Shown here one piece after another: positions 24,136 to 35,223 of a stretch of 64,000 nt of DNA. Below the pieces are notes generated by a model. It was not told the origin of the DNA and did no database searches. It worked only from the letters and a program-made list of their open reading frames with translations. Positions within the stretch are counted from its first letter, which is position 1. Every line of letters begins with the position of its first letter. The translations under genes and the position numbers were made by a program. This stretch comes from Hyparrhenia diplandra (taxonomy: Eukaryota > Streptophyta > Magnoliopsida > Poales > Poaceae), in assembly GCA_015847255.1 (NCBI GenBank), contig JADLZK010004668.1, positions 124,001 to 188,000 on the forward strand, in the 5' to 3' direction.

Positions 24136-25700
24136 CTTCGTCCTCTGAATAGTAAGAAGAAATTGATTTAGCAAAAAAAAATGCACAAAAAAACTTAAAA
24201 AAGCATGAAAAAATGAAGACAAAAACCATCACTATTGCACATGTAGAGAAAGCTTGACCATGTTTTACAAAATCAACAGGAGCTTTGACATATAATGAAG
24301 CTTGTCCATTTAGTATTACTGAACCACAGAATTACTGATGGGAGGTGAAATTGAACTACATATTACTAACCTAGAAATTACTAAACCACAGAATATATGC
24401 CAAAAAACTGTGAACTGATAAGCTAATATGAAACTACATATGCGCTAATAAAAAAATGAAGATAAAAAAATATAACCTAACAAAACAAGACCCGGAGGAA
24501 TAGGAGACTTGGGCGGTGGCAACTGGGGAGGATCCATTCCGCACGCTGGGAAAAAATATTGCAAACACTACTTACTAGCGGCAATAAACCATTGCTTAAC
24601 ACATGAAAAACAAAAAAAGAACCTTCAGAGAGGGATGAATAAAATTACTAAACTACTAGTGAACTACTGAAGTACTGCTATCAGGATTACTAAAACAAAA
24701 ACCTTGTTCATTTAGGTTTAATACACATTATGGCTACATGATTACTGAATCACCGAATTTATTACCAATATTGATACACAATTATTAAATTTACCAACAA
24801 TGGTTGGAACTAATTGCACAGAAAGGATGCTGACAAAAACAGAAGAATAACCACATACCCTATTGGCATGGCATACATGTTCTACTGAGACAAAAAATAA
24901 AAATCAACTACATAATACAAACCCTACTACCCAAAGCCACTACTATCACCTTTACTGAACTACGAGCATGCTTAAAACTAACAACATATTGCGCTACTGG
25001 ACTAACACAATAAGGCATTGGAGCTAATCCATTACTGAAGCCAAAAATTACTGAACATATATAGGGCAGAGGGCTCACCCTGGTTCCACGTTTCTACTTT
25101 GTTGACGAACAGGAGATAAGCGAGCGACAATCAGCCTGAATCGGAAAAAAATGCAGAAAAAAATCAAATCCCTAACAGATCTACGACCTCCCTTGGGGGA
25201 AACTGGGTGTGTGGACAACTCACCAGTGAGCGCAACAGAGCATGGCTCGAGACCAACCATCATCCTCGGCAGACCTTCCCAGATGCGCACCACTGCAGCT
25301 TCGCACCAGCACGGCCTTCACTCTCCTCTGCCCTAACGCCGACGGAGCAGAAGGGAGCATGCAGGGGATGGGGAGGGGGAGGGGGTGGAGATCCCCTGCG
25401 CGAATGCTGCCGGAGATCCTCGCGCGAATCGTGGCCGCCCCCGAGCTAATCGCCGTCTGCCGCCTTCCCGAGCAGAAATTGCCGCCGCCGCCGCCGCCAA
25501 TTCACCGCTCGCTCGAGAAAAGGGAAGGCTATAGTGCGCGTTTGGCTCGCGGGTGGGTTAATGGATCGGGCGTGGGCGCGGGTGCAAGTGGGTCGGATGG
25601 ATGGTTCGGCTCGGACCGGGGATGCTAGTTGGTTGGTTGGGCTGATTCGGGTGCTAGGGTGTAGAATACATTCTACACCTAGGGTGTAGTATAGCAGCAT

Positions 25701-25707
<7 letters not shown>

Positions 25708-25762
<55 letters not shown>
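25708..25762. repeat. (TA)n microsatellite
   Basis: About 27 uninterrupted TA units lie at the right outer end of the nested element. A shorter TA run (18015-18035) lies at the left outer end. They may be the insertion target or part of the element ends. Confidence 0.95.
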
Positions 25763-25767
<5 letters not shown>

Positions 25768-26141
25768 GGATGGATGTGTATTCGTTCTTGTTGCTGTTGT
25801 TTATGAGGATGGATAGGAGTAGAATAAGAATGCCAATTGGTTTGCGTAAAATGTGACAATGAAATTTGCTACCTCAATTATGTCAACCCGTGTGTTCCCA
25901 TATATGTGTCCGGACATACAATGAAACAAACAAAACATTGCAGTTTTTTTTTCCCGTCTAGGGGTATAATGGTCTTTTCGCCAAGAGTTAACACTTTGTT
26001 AAGTGTCAAAAGGTAACGGAAGGCCATAGAGCTAATATGAGAACTTTTCGGGGTCGTAGAGATAACTTTAAAAAAAAAAAGGCCATAGAGATACATGGTA
26101 ACTTTCTCGGGGCCATAGAAATAATTGGCCCAATGTAAAGG

Positions 26142-26900
26142 GTAGCAGCATTTCTTATATCAATGTGAACTACAAATAAATGACAGATATTACCCTATAA
26201 TGTCACTGACGGTACTAAGCATGTACTGGGTCATAGTAAAGGAAGTTATTGATTAAATTGTAGATTATCTCATCCAACCAATCACATCATGTTGGGAAGT
26301 TTACCGCAGCAAAAATTTCACATCACAGAAATTGCTTACTATAGATTTTTAAAAGGCGCTTACTGCAGATTCTTGGGAAATGGTACCCTTCACAGCCTTA
26401 ACCAGCATCTTAATCTCAACACGCAGCTCATAAACGCAGCAGTTACCGTGGTATTTGTCTAATGGATACCCCAGCAATATAATTATGCAACACTGAAATG
26501 CAACTCTTTAATTGGGTTTGGGTTAATGAAATGCACCGCAGATTTTCCTTTGGGACAGGCAGATCCATGAATTGGGCAGTCTTGCTTGCGCTGAAGATGG
26601 CATTCCTTTCCTTCGAATGACTTCAGATTTTTTCCTCCACTATCTCTCGACGATGTGGTAGAGTGCCCTGCAAGCAGCGGCTCGTCATCTTGAGGTGGTT
26701 TCATTCACATTAAGAACGAAAGACCTTCGAGCTCGGATGTGCCCTGTGGAAAGGAACTCCAATTGAATGACGTAGGATTTGTACCTTCGCCGCTGCCCAG
26801 CTGATCGGCGATGGACCGTCGATGCCGTCAGCCACATTCCCCGCCTCCAGACTCCGGCACATAATCTGCCAGGCGAGCGGCAGAAACGGGAGTAACACAG
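26142..26900. other. Spacer with possible minus-strand terminal exons
   Basis: On the minus strand a stretch at about 26868-26788 is bounded by TGGCAG|ATTATG and AAG|GTACAA, and encodes CRSLEAGNVADGIDGPSPIS. A second acceptor (TTTCCACAG) near 26742 leads to a stop within about 50 bases. These could be the last exons or 3' UTR exons of the exonuclease gene copy starting at 31380, with LINE debris in its intron. The evidence is only splice-like signals and composition. Confidence 0.25.
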
Positions 26901-27599
26901 TACTAGTGTTGGGATATATCAAAAAGCCAGAAATCTTTAACGAGATATCAAAGAATGAAATGAACAGCAACAAAATAAACTCACAAGATTTATGTCTACA
27001 TTTCTTTCTGAAATAGTCATAATAATAAGATAGTAGCTGGCTAGCAGCTCAAAACAAAATAAATAGCTGGCTAGCAGCCCTAAAACAAAACAACCATGGC
27101 TCCATAGATCGAAAAGACAAATGCAAGCGCATTAGCACCGTAACTGATTGGAATAATTGATCAAAAGAGTGCACAACAGCACTTTGTGTTTTTAGTTGGC
27201 CGCTCTGAATGCATACAAATTGGAACTTGCCATCAGCTAAAGCTTCAGAAACATACCTGAAAATGCATGATCAAGCCTCAGGGACAAACCAGAGTGACTT
27301 TCTACCTGATACATTTTTACCATATTCTTTTGGCTTAGTATCAACAGCACATAACATAAATCCACAACGAATTCTGGCCAAATATATTCCATTCATTCGC
27401 ACTTAAAGATTACATTACCCACAAGGAACAACAAATCTTTACAACCAGATTACCACAGCAAGAACACCACGACACTTAACAAGTTTTTTTTTTTTTTTTT
27501 ACGAACAACGGCAGTTGCTCGCCTTTTTTTCATTATAGCACAGGAAATAAAACAGTTTCCTAAACAAACATCTAGAGAAGGGAAAAAAATTGAAGTTTC

Positions 27600-28760
27600 C
27601 CTTCCAGCATCCTAATCTAAGTGCAAACTGCTGCTTCATCCTGGCTCCTCCAAGGTTCAAAATGTGCAGCTCCAATGAAGGTCTCATAAGCCGATTTCGA
27701 AAAATACTGTCCAGTAGCAGAGAACCGCCACCGATGCTTGTCCAGGACACCCAACATTAACTACACTTCTCTTGCAGGTCCATGATTCCGGCAAGACCAG
27801 CAACACTGAGAGCACCCTGGATGTTGTTTGTCCATTGATGCACATGCAACACTTCACTAACTTTTTGTCGATTCCATCGCCGTTTGGGGTCCAGGGAGAA
27901 AATGTAAAGGGCTAGGACAGCAAGGACAGGCCATGGAGCCAATTGTTGGTCCAGAACAGAGTGGTATTTCCATCACCCACAATTGTGTTCATGGCTGCAG
28001 AAAAAGAGCTTTGACAGGCTCCTGCACTTGAATAGGGAAGGCAGCCCACGGGTTGTCCAGCTGAGTTCGTTCTAACCATAATCATCTCATTCGAAGTGCT
28101 CAGCACAATGATTTCAGATCATGTTTCCCATGCTGTGATGTGAATCCTCAAATCAGCACACAAAGCAACCTGGATTGGAGCACTTGCTTGAGGACAGCAA
28201 CCAGTACCCAACCAGTCCCCAACACCTGGACGTGCAGATTGACCAAAAAATTTTATGTGCGAACAAGTGCCACACAACTCGAATGGCACATCCTCACCAA
28301 TGCCGCCACAAAAACCCAAGCTTGAATTCAGGAATTTTACAAGCAGACAATTGCCATACAACCCTCACCGCGAAAACTGGAGAGTAGTTAGTGGCCGCCA
28401 GACAACCTAGTTCTAGTGGCCGAGTTAATTTCGTCCAAGCAGCAAGCAGTGTCCCCTTTGCAACCCCCTATGGATCTTATCCAAGGCCTTCAGTGCCCAA
28501 GGTGGCAGGTCCACCGCCATCGCAAAGGTCTGTTGTACCAAATCCATTTCCTCGCTGGAGCAGCAAATTGGGGTGGCGTTACTCCTTTGATTAATTGTTT
28601 TCTTCCCTTAGCTGCACCAAACACCCATAAAATATCCATGACAAGATCAATATCCGTAGCAACCAGACGGAGGAACATGACCACGTCATCTGCGTAGAGG
28701 GAAACCCGACCTTTAGCATGAAATTCACCATCTGCTATGTTTATCAACATGAGTCTTCAA
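27600..28760 (-). mobile_element. LINE (non-LTR retrotransposon) relic in S1
   Basis: In minus-strand order there is a reverse-transcriptase active-site region (VSLYADDVVMFLR, near 28700), then VGDGNTTLFWTNNWLHG (near 28000), NRQKVSEVLHVHQW (near 27860) and a C-terminal 'RWRFSATGQYFSKSAYETF' in another frame (near 27700). These are the RT and zinc-binding C-terminal regions of plant LINEs. The frames are interrupted and segments between them are missing, so the element is dead. Confidence 0.65.
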
Positions 28761-28860
28761 AAGCTTGAAAGTAATCCTTCACAGTAGTCTTTTGCTTCAG
28801 TTCCAGTAACTCTACCATAGCCTTTCTGTAGTGAAACCTAGCTTGTATAGATGGAGCCAC
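28745..28860 (-). mobile_element. Ty3/gypsy gag-like scrap
   Basis: The sequence matches, with changes, the longer gag-like stretch at 33692-33850 in segment S2 (the region encoding AMTELLELKQ). It is too short and broken to interpret further. Confidence 0.35.
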
Positions 28861-30510
28861 TTTGCTACCCACATGTTCTTACTTGGAACCACTTTCCAAC
28901 CAATCCTGTGTCTTGCTGATTTCTGCCTCCATGGGTGTTTGCAAGAGTGTTCAAGACATGGGTTCTTTCGGTCTCATCACTGTCAGTTTTGCACCCTAGA
29001 TACATCTGGCTCTAGCAGCAATTTATGCATGGATAGCCACTGCTCACTCACCTTTGATCCCGGCATCATGTTACTGTCTATCAGCATAGTCATATCTATG
29101 AGATTGCTTCACACCAGCAAGGATACTTTAAGTGGGCCTTGTGCATTGCTTCTGAAGGCATCAGTTTCCTCGGCCACTGCTTTTGACCAAGAAGCCAACC
29201 TTGACATCCCAGTTGCATTACTGACACAACATATTGTGTGTTCATTGTCTGCTCTCAGCCTATGTGCTAATAGTCAGAAATATAGGATTAGTCATCAAGC
29301 TATGGCTGCATTTCTACCTGAGAAGGAGCAGTCCAGAGACAAGGAGCAGTCCAAAGGCATTCAGTACTCCTGAAGTCTAGAGAGGAATCCTTTACCAATG
29401 CTGAGCTTGACGTGCTGGGTAGCTCGAAGTGCTGGATGCCACACTATGTCAGGTATTACAGTCAAATCAATAATACAACAGTACCTTCGATTGTGATGGT
29501 ATCCAAGGTTATCCTAATACCTAAGGGACTATTTCTGTGCTCCAAGCTGCGACCAACACCATGGCCATCTTATTGTCATTACAGAGCTGCCTCACAGTTT
29601 TTATCTCCATGGCCACCACCTGCACTGCTATCCTATATCCATTGTGGTTAGATTGGTCACATACAAGGTGGTCATATTTTCATTCATATTGGGAGATTCA
29701 CATGTGCAAGCTGCATTGGTTCCAATTTCTTGAAAATGGTGCACAAGTTGATGCGGGCAACAGAAGAGGAGCTGCTGATCTATTTCTGTCAAAAAATATT
29801 TTATCAGAATTGGCTTTTTCACGAGACACTAGCTGCAGGTCAAGTTTTTTGCTCTTGAATGGGGAATTTATTTAATCAGATACTTTTGGAGCAAGCACCA
29901 GATAAGCTTCCCTGATCTCACTCCATATTCAGTTTGGGCATCACTTCTGAACCTTGCTAGTACCCCATCAGAGAACAGAGTGCTATTACTTGTGCAATTG
30001 CTTGGAGTTATGGCCAACTAGTATACATCTAGTATTGTAACACCATGGTGCTTTCTTCAAGATGATCCTACCGATCCTATGTCTTGCTGCTTTCTGCCTC
30101 CAACTGGAATTGAGTCTGTCGCGAAGGCTTAGTTGTGATGTGTATCTCGAAAAATCACAATCGGAGTAGCGGTTCAATAACAGCCTCCCCACAAGCTACT
30201 CATGATTCAATCTACCGCTGCCCCTAAGGATGCGGAACGAGCAAAGGATTTTACGTGCGGACAATGCCACACAACCTGACTCAACTGGAACATTCCCACC
30301 AACTGACTAACACCACCGCAACCTAATCTGAGTTCTAGGTTCTAAGAATTCTATGCGTGAAAAAAAACTACTTTTTTTATGAGACTAAGAAAACTTAAAT
30401 AATGCAATAATAGATAATCAAGAACCTTTGCTGGACAGAAATTGATATGCTGTATGAAAAGGGGAAAAGCACATACTTACCTGCTACTTACCTGTGCAGA
30501 CTGCAGGCAG

Positions 30511-31380
30511 TTATACTGCCCACATGAAGAAAGAACACATCGGAGTCCACCAGCCGCATCCCAAGAAGTAATGCCCCTGCATCTGGCCCGGCGTGGCCAC
30601 CATGCCTAGCTTGCTGGGCACACCACAGAAGCAGCAGGGCACTGTGTTCATCCCGGTGGCGGCGGCACATGGCAGCGGTGGCTGAGGCTGAGGCTGAGGC
30701 TGAGGCTGAGGGAGGTAGCGTTGGCACCAACGAGGGCGGGCCAACACAGGGCAGCGCTGACTTGGGTTGAGGAGGTGACTGCTTTGTCACCAGGGAGCCC
30801 GTGATCTTGAGCAAAGTTCCCCGCCGCATGAGCTCGACGAGGAGGTGAGCGGTGTTGAGCGCATCATCCAGACCGCAGTGGAGGCGGCCCTCCCACTGCA
30901 GCCCTGCCTTCCCAATCGCATCCTGCAGGTTGAATCTGAGATTGCCCACACCAAACGCTGCCGAGAAGAGCAACTTCAGATTAATCCACTCATCGAAATA
31001 GCGAGGCTTTTCTATACCTTTGAAGCGGCATTCCCCTCCAGCATGGTGCGGCAGTCCCAATCTCCCCATGTCACAATGGCGAGCTTGCCCTTCTTGGCAC
31101 CATGTTCCTCGATCCAGCGGTCATGGAGCTCCAGCGCCTCGGCGAGGCTGACGCCAGCGTCGACATCTTCTTGGGTTATCCCCGTGAGCTCCCGGCAGAA
31201 ATCAGTGAGGCGGGGATGGTGCCGTGGGCGGACATAGGTGCGGAAGGTGGACAGCGTCCGGCCAGTGGCGCCGTCGACGAGCACGGAGGGGAACTCGATG
31301 ATCTCCTGCGGGTAGATCACCGAGCCCTCCTGGCAGGTCGCCTCAAAATCGATCACCAAGAAGTAGTCGAACGACGACAT
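30511..31380 (-). CDS. ERI2-like: ERI2-like 3'-5' exonuclease with zf-GRF, copy 1 (frameshifted)
   Basis: The ATG (complement of 31378-31380) opens MSSFDYFLVIDFEATC, the first DEDDh exonuclease motif. DVDAGVSLAEAL, VTWGDWDCRTMLEG (second Asp) and HCGLDDALNTAHLL (H-x4-D motif) follow. The C terminus has a GRF-type zinc finger: CCFCGVPSKLGMVATPGQ, HYFLGCGWW, C and FFMWAV, then TAA. Exonuclease plus zf-GRF is the architecture of animal ERI2/EXOD1. ERI1-family enzymes trim small RNAs or the 3' ends of histone and ribosomal RNAs; the role here is inferred. There is no intron between ATG and stop, and a possible donor (CACAG|GTAAGT) lies just after the stop. Two single-base indels against the sister copies break it: four instead of five C at 31033-31036 (plus strand) and an extra G at 30710-30712. 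A (GGCTGA)n expansion lies in the linker. Confidence 0.75.
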
Positions 31381-31740
31381 CCTGCCGTCGGCAGAGGGCT
31401 GGGGGCGGGGCGAAACGGGGAGGAGCGGGCTGGGGGCCCGGGGAGGAGCGGGCTGGGGGCCCGGAGAGGAGCGGCGGCGGCGTACGGGCGGCGCAAACCG
31501 ATGTTGAGGCGGGCGTCGAACTCGATGCAGGGGAATCGATTGGATGGAGGAGCTCGGCGGATTGCGGCCGGAGAGGAGCGGCGTACTGGCGGCAGGAGGG
31601 CTGCGGGATGCGGAATCGCAAGGTCGAGTTGGCGGCGGGCGGCGGCGGCGGCGAGTCGGCGAGAAAGAAGCGATTTTGGACGGAGCGGAATATTGCAACG
31701 ATGGATTTGTTTCATTTCTTTTTATTTTTCTTCTTTATGA
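31381..31740 (-). promoter_or_regulatory. 5' leader/promoter region of exonuclease copy 1
   Basis: GC-rich DNA upstream of the ATG is followed farther up by T-rich DNA (plus strand) containing 'tttatgaacccgcgg'. The same arrangement precedes copies 2 and 3 and the 50.4-kb relic, so the amplified unit includes the upstream region. No TATA box was assigned. Confidence 0.4.
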
Positions 31741-32689
31741 ACCCGCGGGTGGGCGATTTTGGGTGCCGAACGGTGGCTTCCGTTCGATCGGCCCAAGTAT
31801 GCTCTCTTTTTTTTTCTATTTTTTTTTTTTATTTTTATTTTGTTTCTACTATTTTTCCATTTTTTCTTTTGAGAAAATATTGCAACCGGAAAAATAATTA
31901 TATTCAATTAATGCGTCATTTTAGGTGACAACCAAAAAACCATAAAGATGCACCAACGTATCTACTTTAATATTTTTTTCTCTATGGGTTATTTATTTAA
32001 GGTTTATGCCTATTAAGGTGGTGTCTATATTTTTTATAAACGGTTTTAGCTCCACACACTCGTTTGTCGAGTAGATTTCGTTGGAGCAATGCCAAAGGCC
32101 CCTAAATCTAAATAACTAAGGTATACATAATCCATTGAGTATGAAGTTTTTACTACAGTTCAAGAATACAATAATTAGACAACCATAAATTTTTACCACA
32201 ACTAGAATATAGAAACTGCAGTTATGAATTGTTCTAATTAATTATAGAAAAGCGGACCTAAATCTACAACAACAAAAATTATACTAAACCATACAATATT
32301 ATATATTCACTGTAGATGTGCTAGTGTGGATTTCAACAAAATTAGATTTTCTATTTTATGATTTTTGTGTGATTTATTATGCTTTTTTTTTTAATAGTTT
32401 CGTTCTTTAGTAGTTTGTATGCTGTCTGACCGTTTTCTTTTGATACTTTGTTATTTCGTTGCATTCATAATGAAATTCGGCCTTGGCCATTACGGAAAAA
32501 AAAGAACAAGAAATCTTTACGGTCAGATTATCACAGTAAGAACACAGGTCGCTTAACAAGTTTTTCTAGGAACAACAGCAGGTGTTCTGCCTTTTTCATT
32601 ATAGTACAGGAAACAAAACAATAAGTACACGAGCTTCCTACAAAAGACGAGTACAGAAAGAGAAAAAAATGAAGTTTCCCTTCCAGCAT

Positions 32690-33690
32690 CCTAATCTAAG
32701 TGCAAACTGCTGCTTCATCCTGGCTCCTCCAAGGTTCAAAATGTACTCCTGCAATGAAGATATCATAAGCCGATTTCGACAAATACTGTCCAGTAGCTAA
32801 GAACCTCCATCGATGCTTGTCCGGGACACCCAACATTAGCTACACTTCCTCTTCCAGGTCCTCAGTTCCTATGAACTTGGCAAGACCAGCAACACTGAGA
32901 GCACCCTGGATGTCGTGAGGCCATTGACGCTCATATGCAGCACTTCACTAAGTTTACGTTGATTCCGTCGCCGCTCGCCGTTTTGGTTCCAGGGCAAGAA
33001 TGTGAGGGGCTAGGACAGCAACGACAAGTCGTGGAGCCAACAGTCGGTCCAGAACAGAGTGGTATTTCCACGACCCACAATTTTGTTCATGGCTAAAGCA
33101 AAGAGAGCTTTGAGTGGCTCCTGCGCGAATAGGCAAGGCAGGCCACGGTTTGTCTATCTGGGTTCTTTCTAACCATAACCATCTCATTCTAAGTGCCCAG
33201 CACAAAGATTTCATATCATGATTCCTTGAGCCATGAGGTCAATCCTCAAATCAGCACGCAGATGGATTGCACTTGCTTGAGAAGGACAGCAACCAGTACT
33301 CAATCAGTCCCCAATGCCTGGATGCGCAGATCGACCAATCAATGTTATGTGTGAACAAGTGCCGCACAACCTGAGTCGAATGGGACATCCTCACCAATGC
33401 CACAGCAGCAAAATCCAAACTCAAGTTCAGAAATTTTACATGCGAACAATTGCCGCACAACCTCACCGCAAAAACTGGAGAGCAGTTAGTGACCACCAGA
33501 CCCCCTTTTGAATATTCATTTTCAGCCCTGTAACTGCGGCAAACACCCATAAAACATCCATGACAGGATCAATATCTGTAGCAACCCGACAGGGGAACAT
33601 GACCACATCAGCCGCGTAGAGGGAAACCAGACCTTTAGCATGAAATTCACCATCTTTTCTGTTGTTATCAGCGTGAGCCTTCAAAAGCCT
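32690..33690 (-). mobile_element. LINE relic in S2
   Basis: This has the same order of LINE fragments as S1. VSLYAADVVMF (active-site region, with A replacing the first D) is near 33620, and the 'grg-nTTLFWTD-WLHD' zinc-region equivalent is near 33070. Co-linearity with S1 shows the LINE was present before segment amplification. Confidence 0.55.
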
Positions 33691-33691
33691 A

Positions 33692-33850
33692 AAAGTAATC
33701 CTTCACAGTATTCTTTTGCTTCAGTTCCAGTAACTCTGTCATAGCCTTTCCATAGTCATAGACACCAAACTTAGTTTCTACTGCCTTTATAAACCGAGCT
33801 AGTAAACTTGGAGCCACTTTGCTTTTCAATGCATCTGCTGCTACCCACAT
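33692..33850 (-). mobile_element. Ty3/gypsy gag-like fragment
   Basis: The minus-strand frame reads LLARFIKAVETKFGVYDYGK then AMTELLELKQKNTVKDYF, which resembles the conserved helix-rich core of plant Ty3/gypsy Gag. No LTRs surround it. It is co-duplicated with the segment. Confidence 0.5.
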
Positions 33851-35223
33851 GTTCTCACTGATGCTGTAAATCTTGAAATAATTTGTCCCTCCAGATACTT
33901 GGATTTGTGACATCAGAAGTTGGAAATTGCATCTTAGAGAGAGAGAGAGTATGCCTGTTGTAATTTGCTGTGTTGGGCCTTGTGTGTTTGGCACCAAAAG
34001 TAGAGCGAGTGGTATGCATCTCATCAACTCAGCCTTAGAGTTTGACTTGTGAGATTTTGAGCTTTCAGGTTCATTAAAAACTGGAGCTGCGGAACGTTGT
34101 AGGGTCAACTGAGACACCACACAACCAGTTTATGCAATCTGCTTACTCAATAGCACTTAACCTTTCACTGTTTTTTTAACCACATAAGAGTTTAACTGCA
34201 TCTGTTGCTGGACAGTACCCTTACTGGTGACCATGGTGAAGAGGAGGTCAAAACTTTCTTTGTGACAATCATACTGCTCCTGTGTCTTCATGCTTTCTGC
34301 CTCCATGGCGGACAACTGGAATCGAGTCTGTGCGAAGGCTTAGTTGGCTCGGTGATGAAATGTATCACAAAGAATCACAATCACAATCAGAGTAGTCGGT
34401 TCAGCAATAGCCTCCCCAAAAGCTACCACGATTCAGTCTGCAGCCACCTGAAGGTGCAGAGCAAGCAAGGGATTTTACGTGCAGACAACGCCACACAACC
34501 CGACTCGAGTGGCACCTTCTCACCAACACCACCACGACCCGATTTACACAGCACTGTGACCTCCTGCCTTCGCCTTTAGCGTGACATGCTTGCAGCTGTG
34601 ACATCTTCCCCATTTACAGAACTTGCTGGACTCCAAGCACAAGCTTGTGAAAATGTCTTGAAAGGATAGAAACCTCCCATGTGGTTGCATCATTTGGTAA
34701 AGTTGTCCACACAAAGACTTGTGGAACTCCAGAATTTCCTTTCCTGAACAGCCGTCAGTGAAGCACTTGAGCCGGTTCCACCTTTGCATTGTCCAGATTG
34801 ACCTGCGTGAGCAACTGAGCAAAAACTTGATAATAGTTAGCAGTGAAGGGCCAGACATAGAACACAAGATGAAGTTGTGAACCTGGCAGTAACTCCAATT
34901 TATATGTAGCAGCACAAATACACTCATGAAAGGACCAATACGAGCAAGGGATTTTACGAGCACACAACACTACACAAACTTGACTTTAGTGACACCTTCT
35001 CCCACCAATACCACAATGATCCGATCTGAGTTCTAGGTTGCAGGATATTTACGCGTGAAAGAAAACCTAGTAACCTTTATGACACTAAGTCAAACTTAAA
35101 CAATGCATGCAAATATACGTAAACAATAGAAAATCATGAACCTTTGCACAAGAAATTGATAGGATGTATGTAAAGGGGAAAGGCAATACTTACCTGCTAC
35201 TTACCTGTGCAGACTGAAGGCAG

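Larger units (their letters stand above)
18010..25765. mobile_element. Nested inverted-repeat element (probably MULE-like) in the Pack-MULE
   Basis: Near 18050 the sequence ggtgtagaatggattctacacccacggaccc...aacc faces its inverted, diverged counterpart at about 25650-25685. Similarity continues inward through 'gacccaataaccc' and 'ggcttcttttcggcgcgag' (left) and the equivalents near 25510-25560. This gives degenerate terminal inverted repeats of roughly 200 bp. Both outer ends abut (TA)n tracts (18015-18035 and 25708-25762), so the exact ends and target duplication cannot be read. The interior holds GC-rich ends, two tandemly duplicated blocks, a minisatellite, a plant-mobile-domain-like gene fragment on the minus strand and many TTACTGA motifs. 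Confidence 0.6.
16946..26132. mobile_element. Pack-MULE (Mutator-like) split by a nested element
   Basis: The target duplication ATGTAAAGG occurs at 16937-16945 and 26133-26141 (10 bp if the preceding A is counted), as expected for Mutator-like elements. The ends are long degenerate inverted repeats: aattatctatatggcccc and agtatctctatggtcctttt on the left, with their reverse-complement counterparts at 26040-26130. The interior outside the nested element (about 17.1-18.0 and 25.77-25.96 kb) holds a GH31 gene fragment and a second unrecognised fragment in the opposite orientation. Without the nested 7.7 kb the element would be about 1.45 kb, a typical Pack-MULE size. No transposase was seen. 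Confidence 0.75.
26900..32390. repeat. Amplified segment, copy S1
   Basis: This is the most complete copy of a locally amplified block. Shared landmarks include 'ataaactcacaagatttatgtctaca', 'tagctggctagcagc', 'tgaagtttcccttccagcatcctaat', 'gagtctgtcgcgaaggcttag' and the exonuclease gene with its upstream 'tttatgaacccgcgg' and 'aatgcgtcattttaggtgac'. Related copies are S2 (about 32510-36540), S3 (about 39950-44560) and S4 (about 45830-51060). Boundaries are approximate. All copies have the same orientation. Confidence 0.7.
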
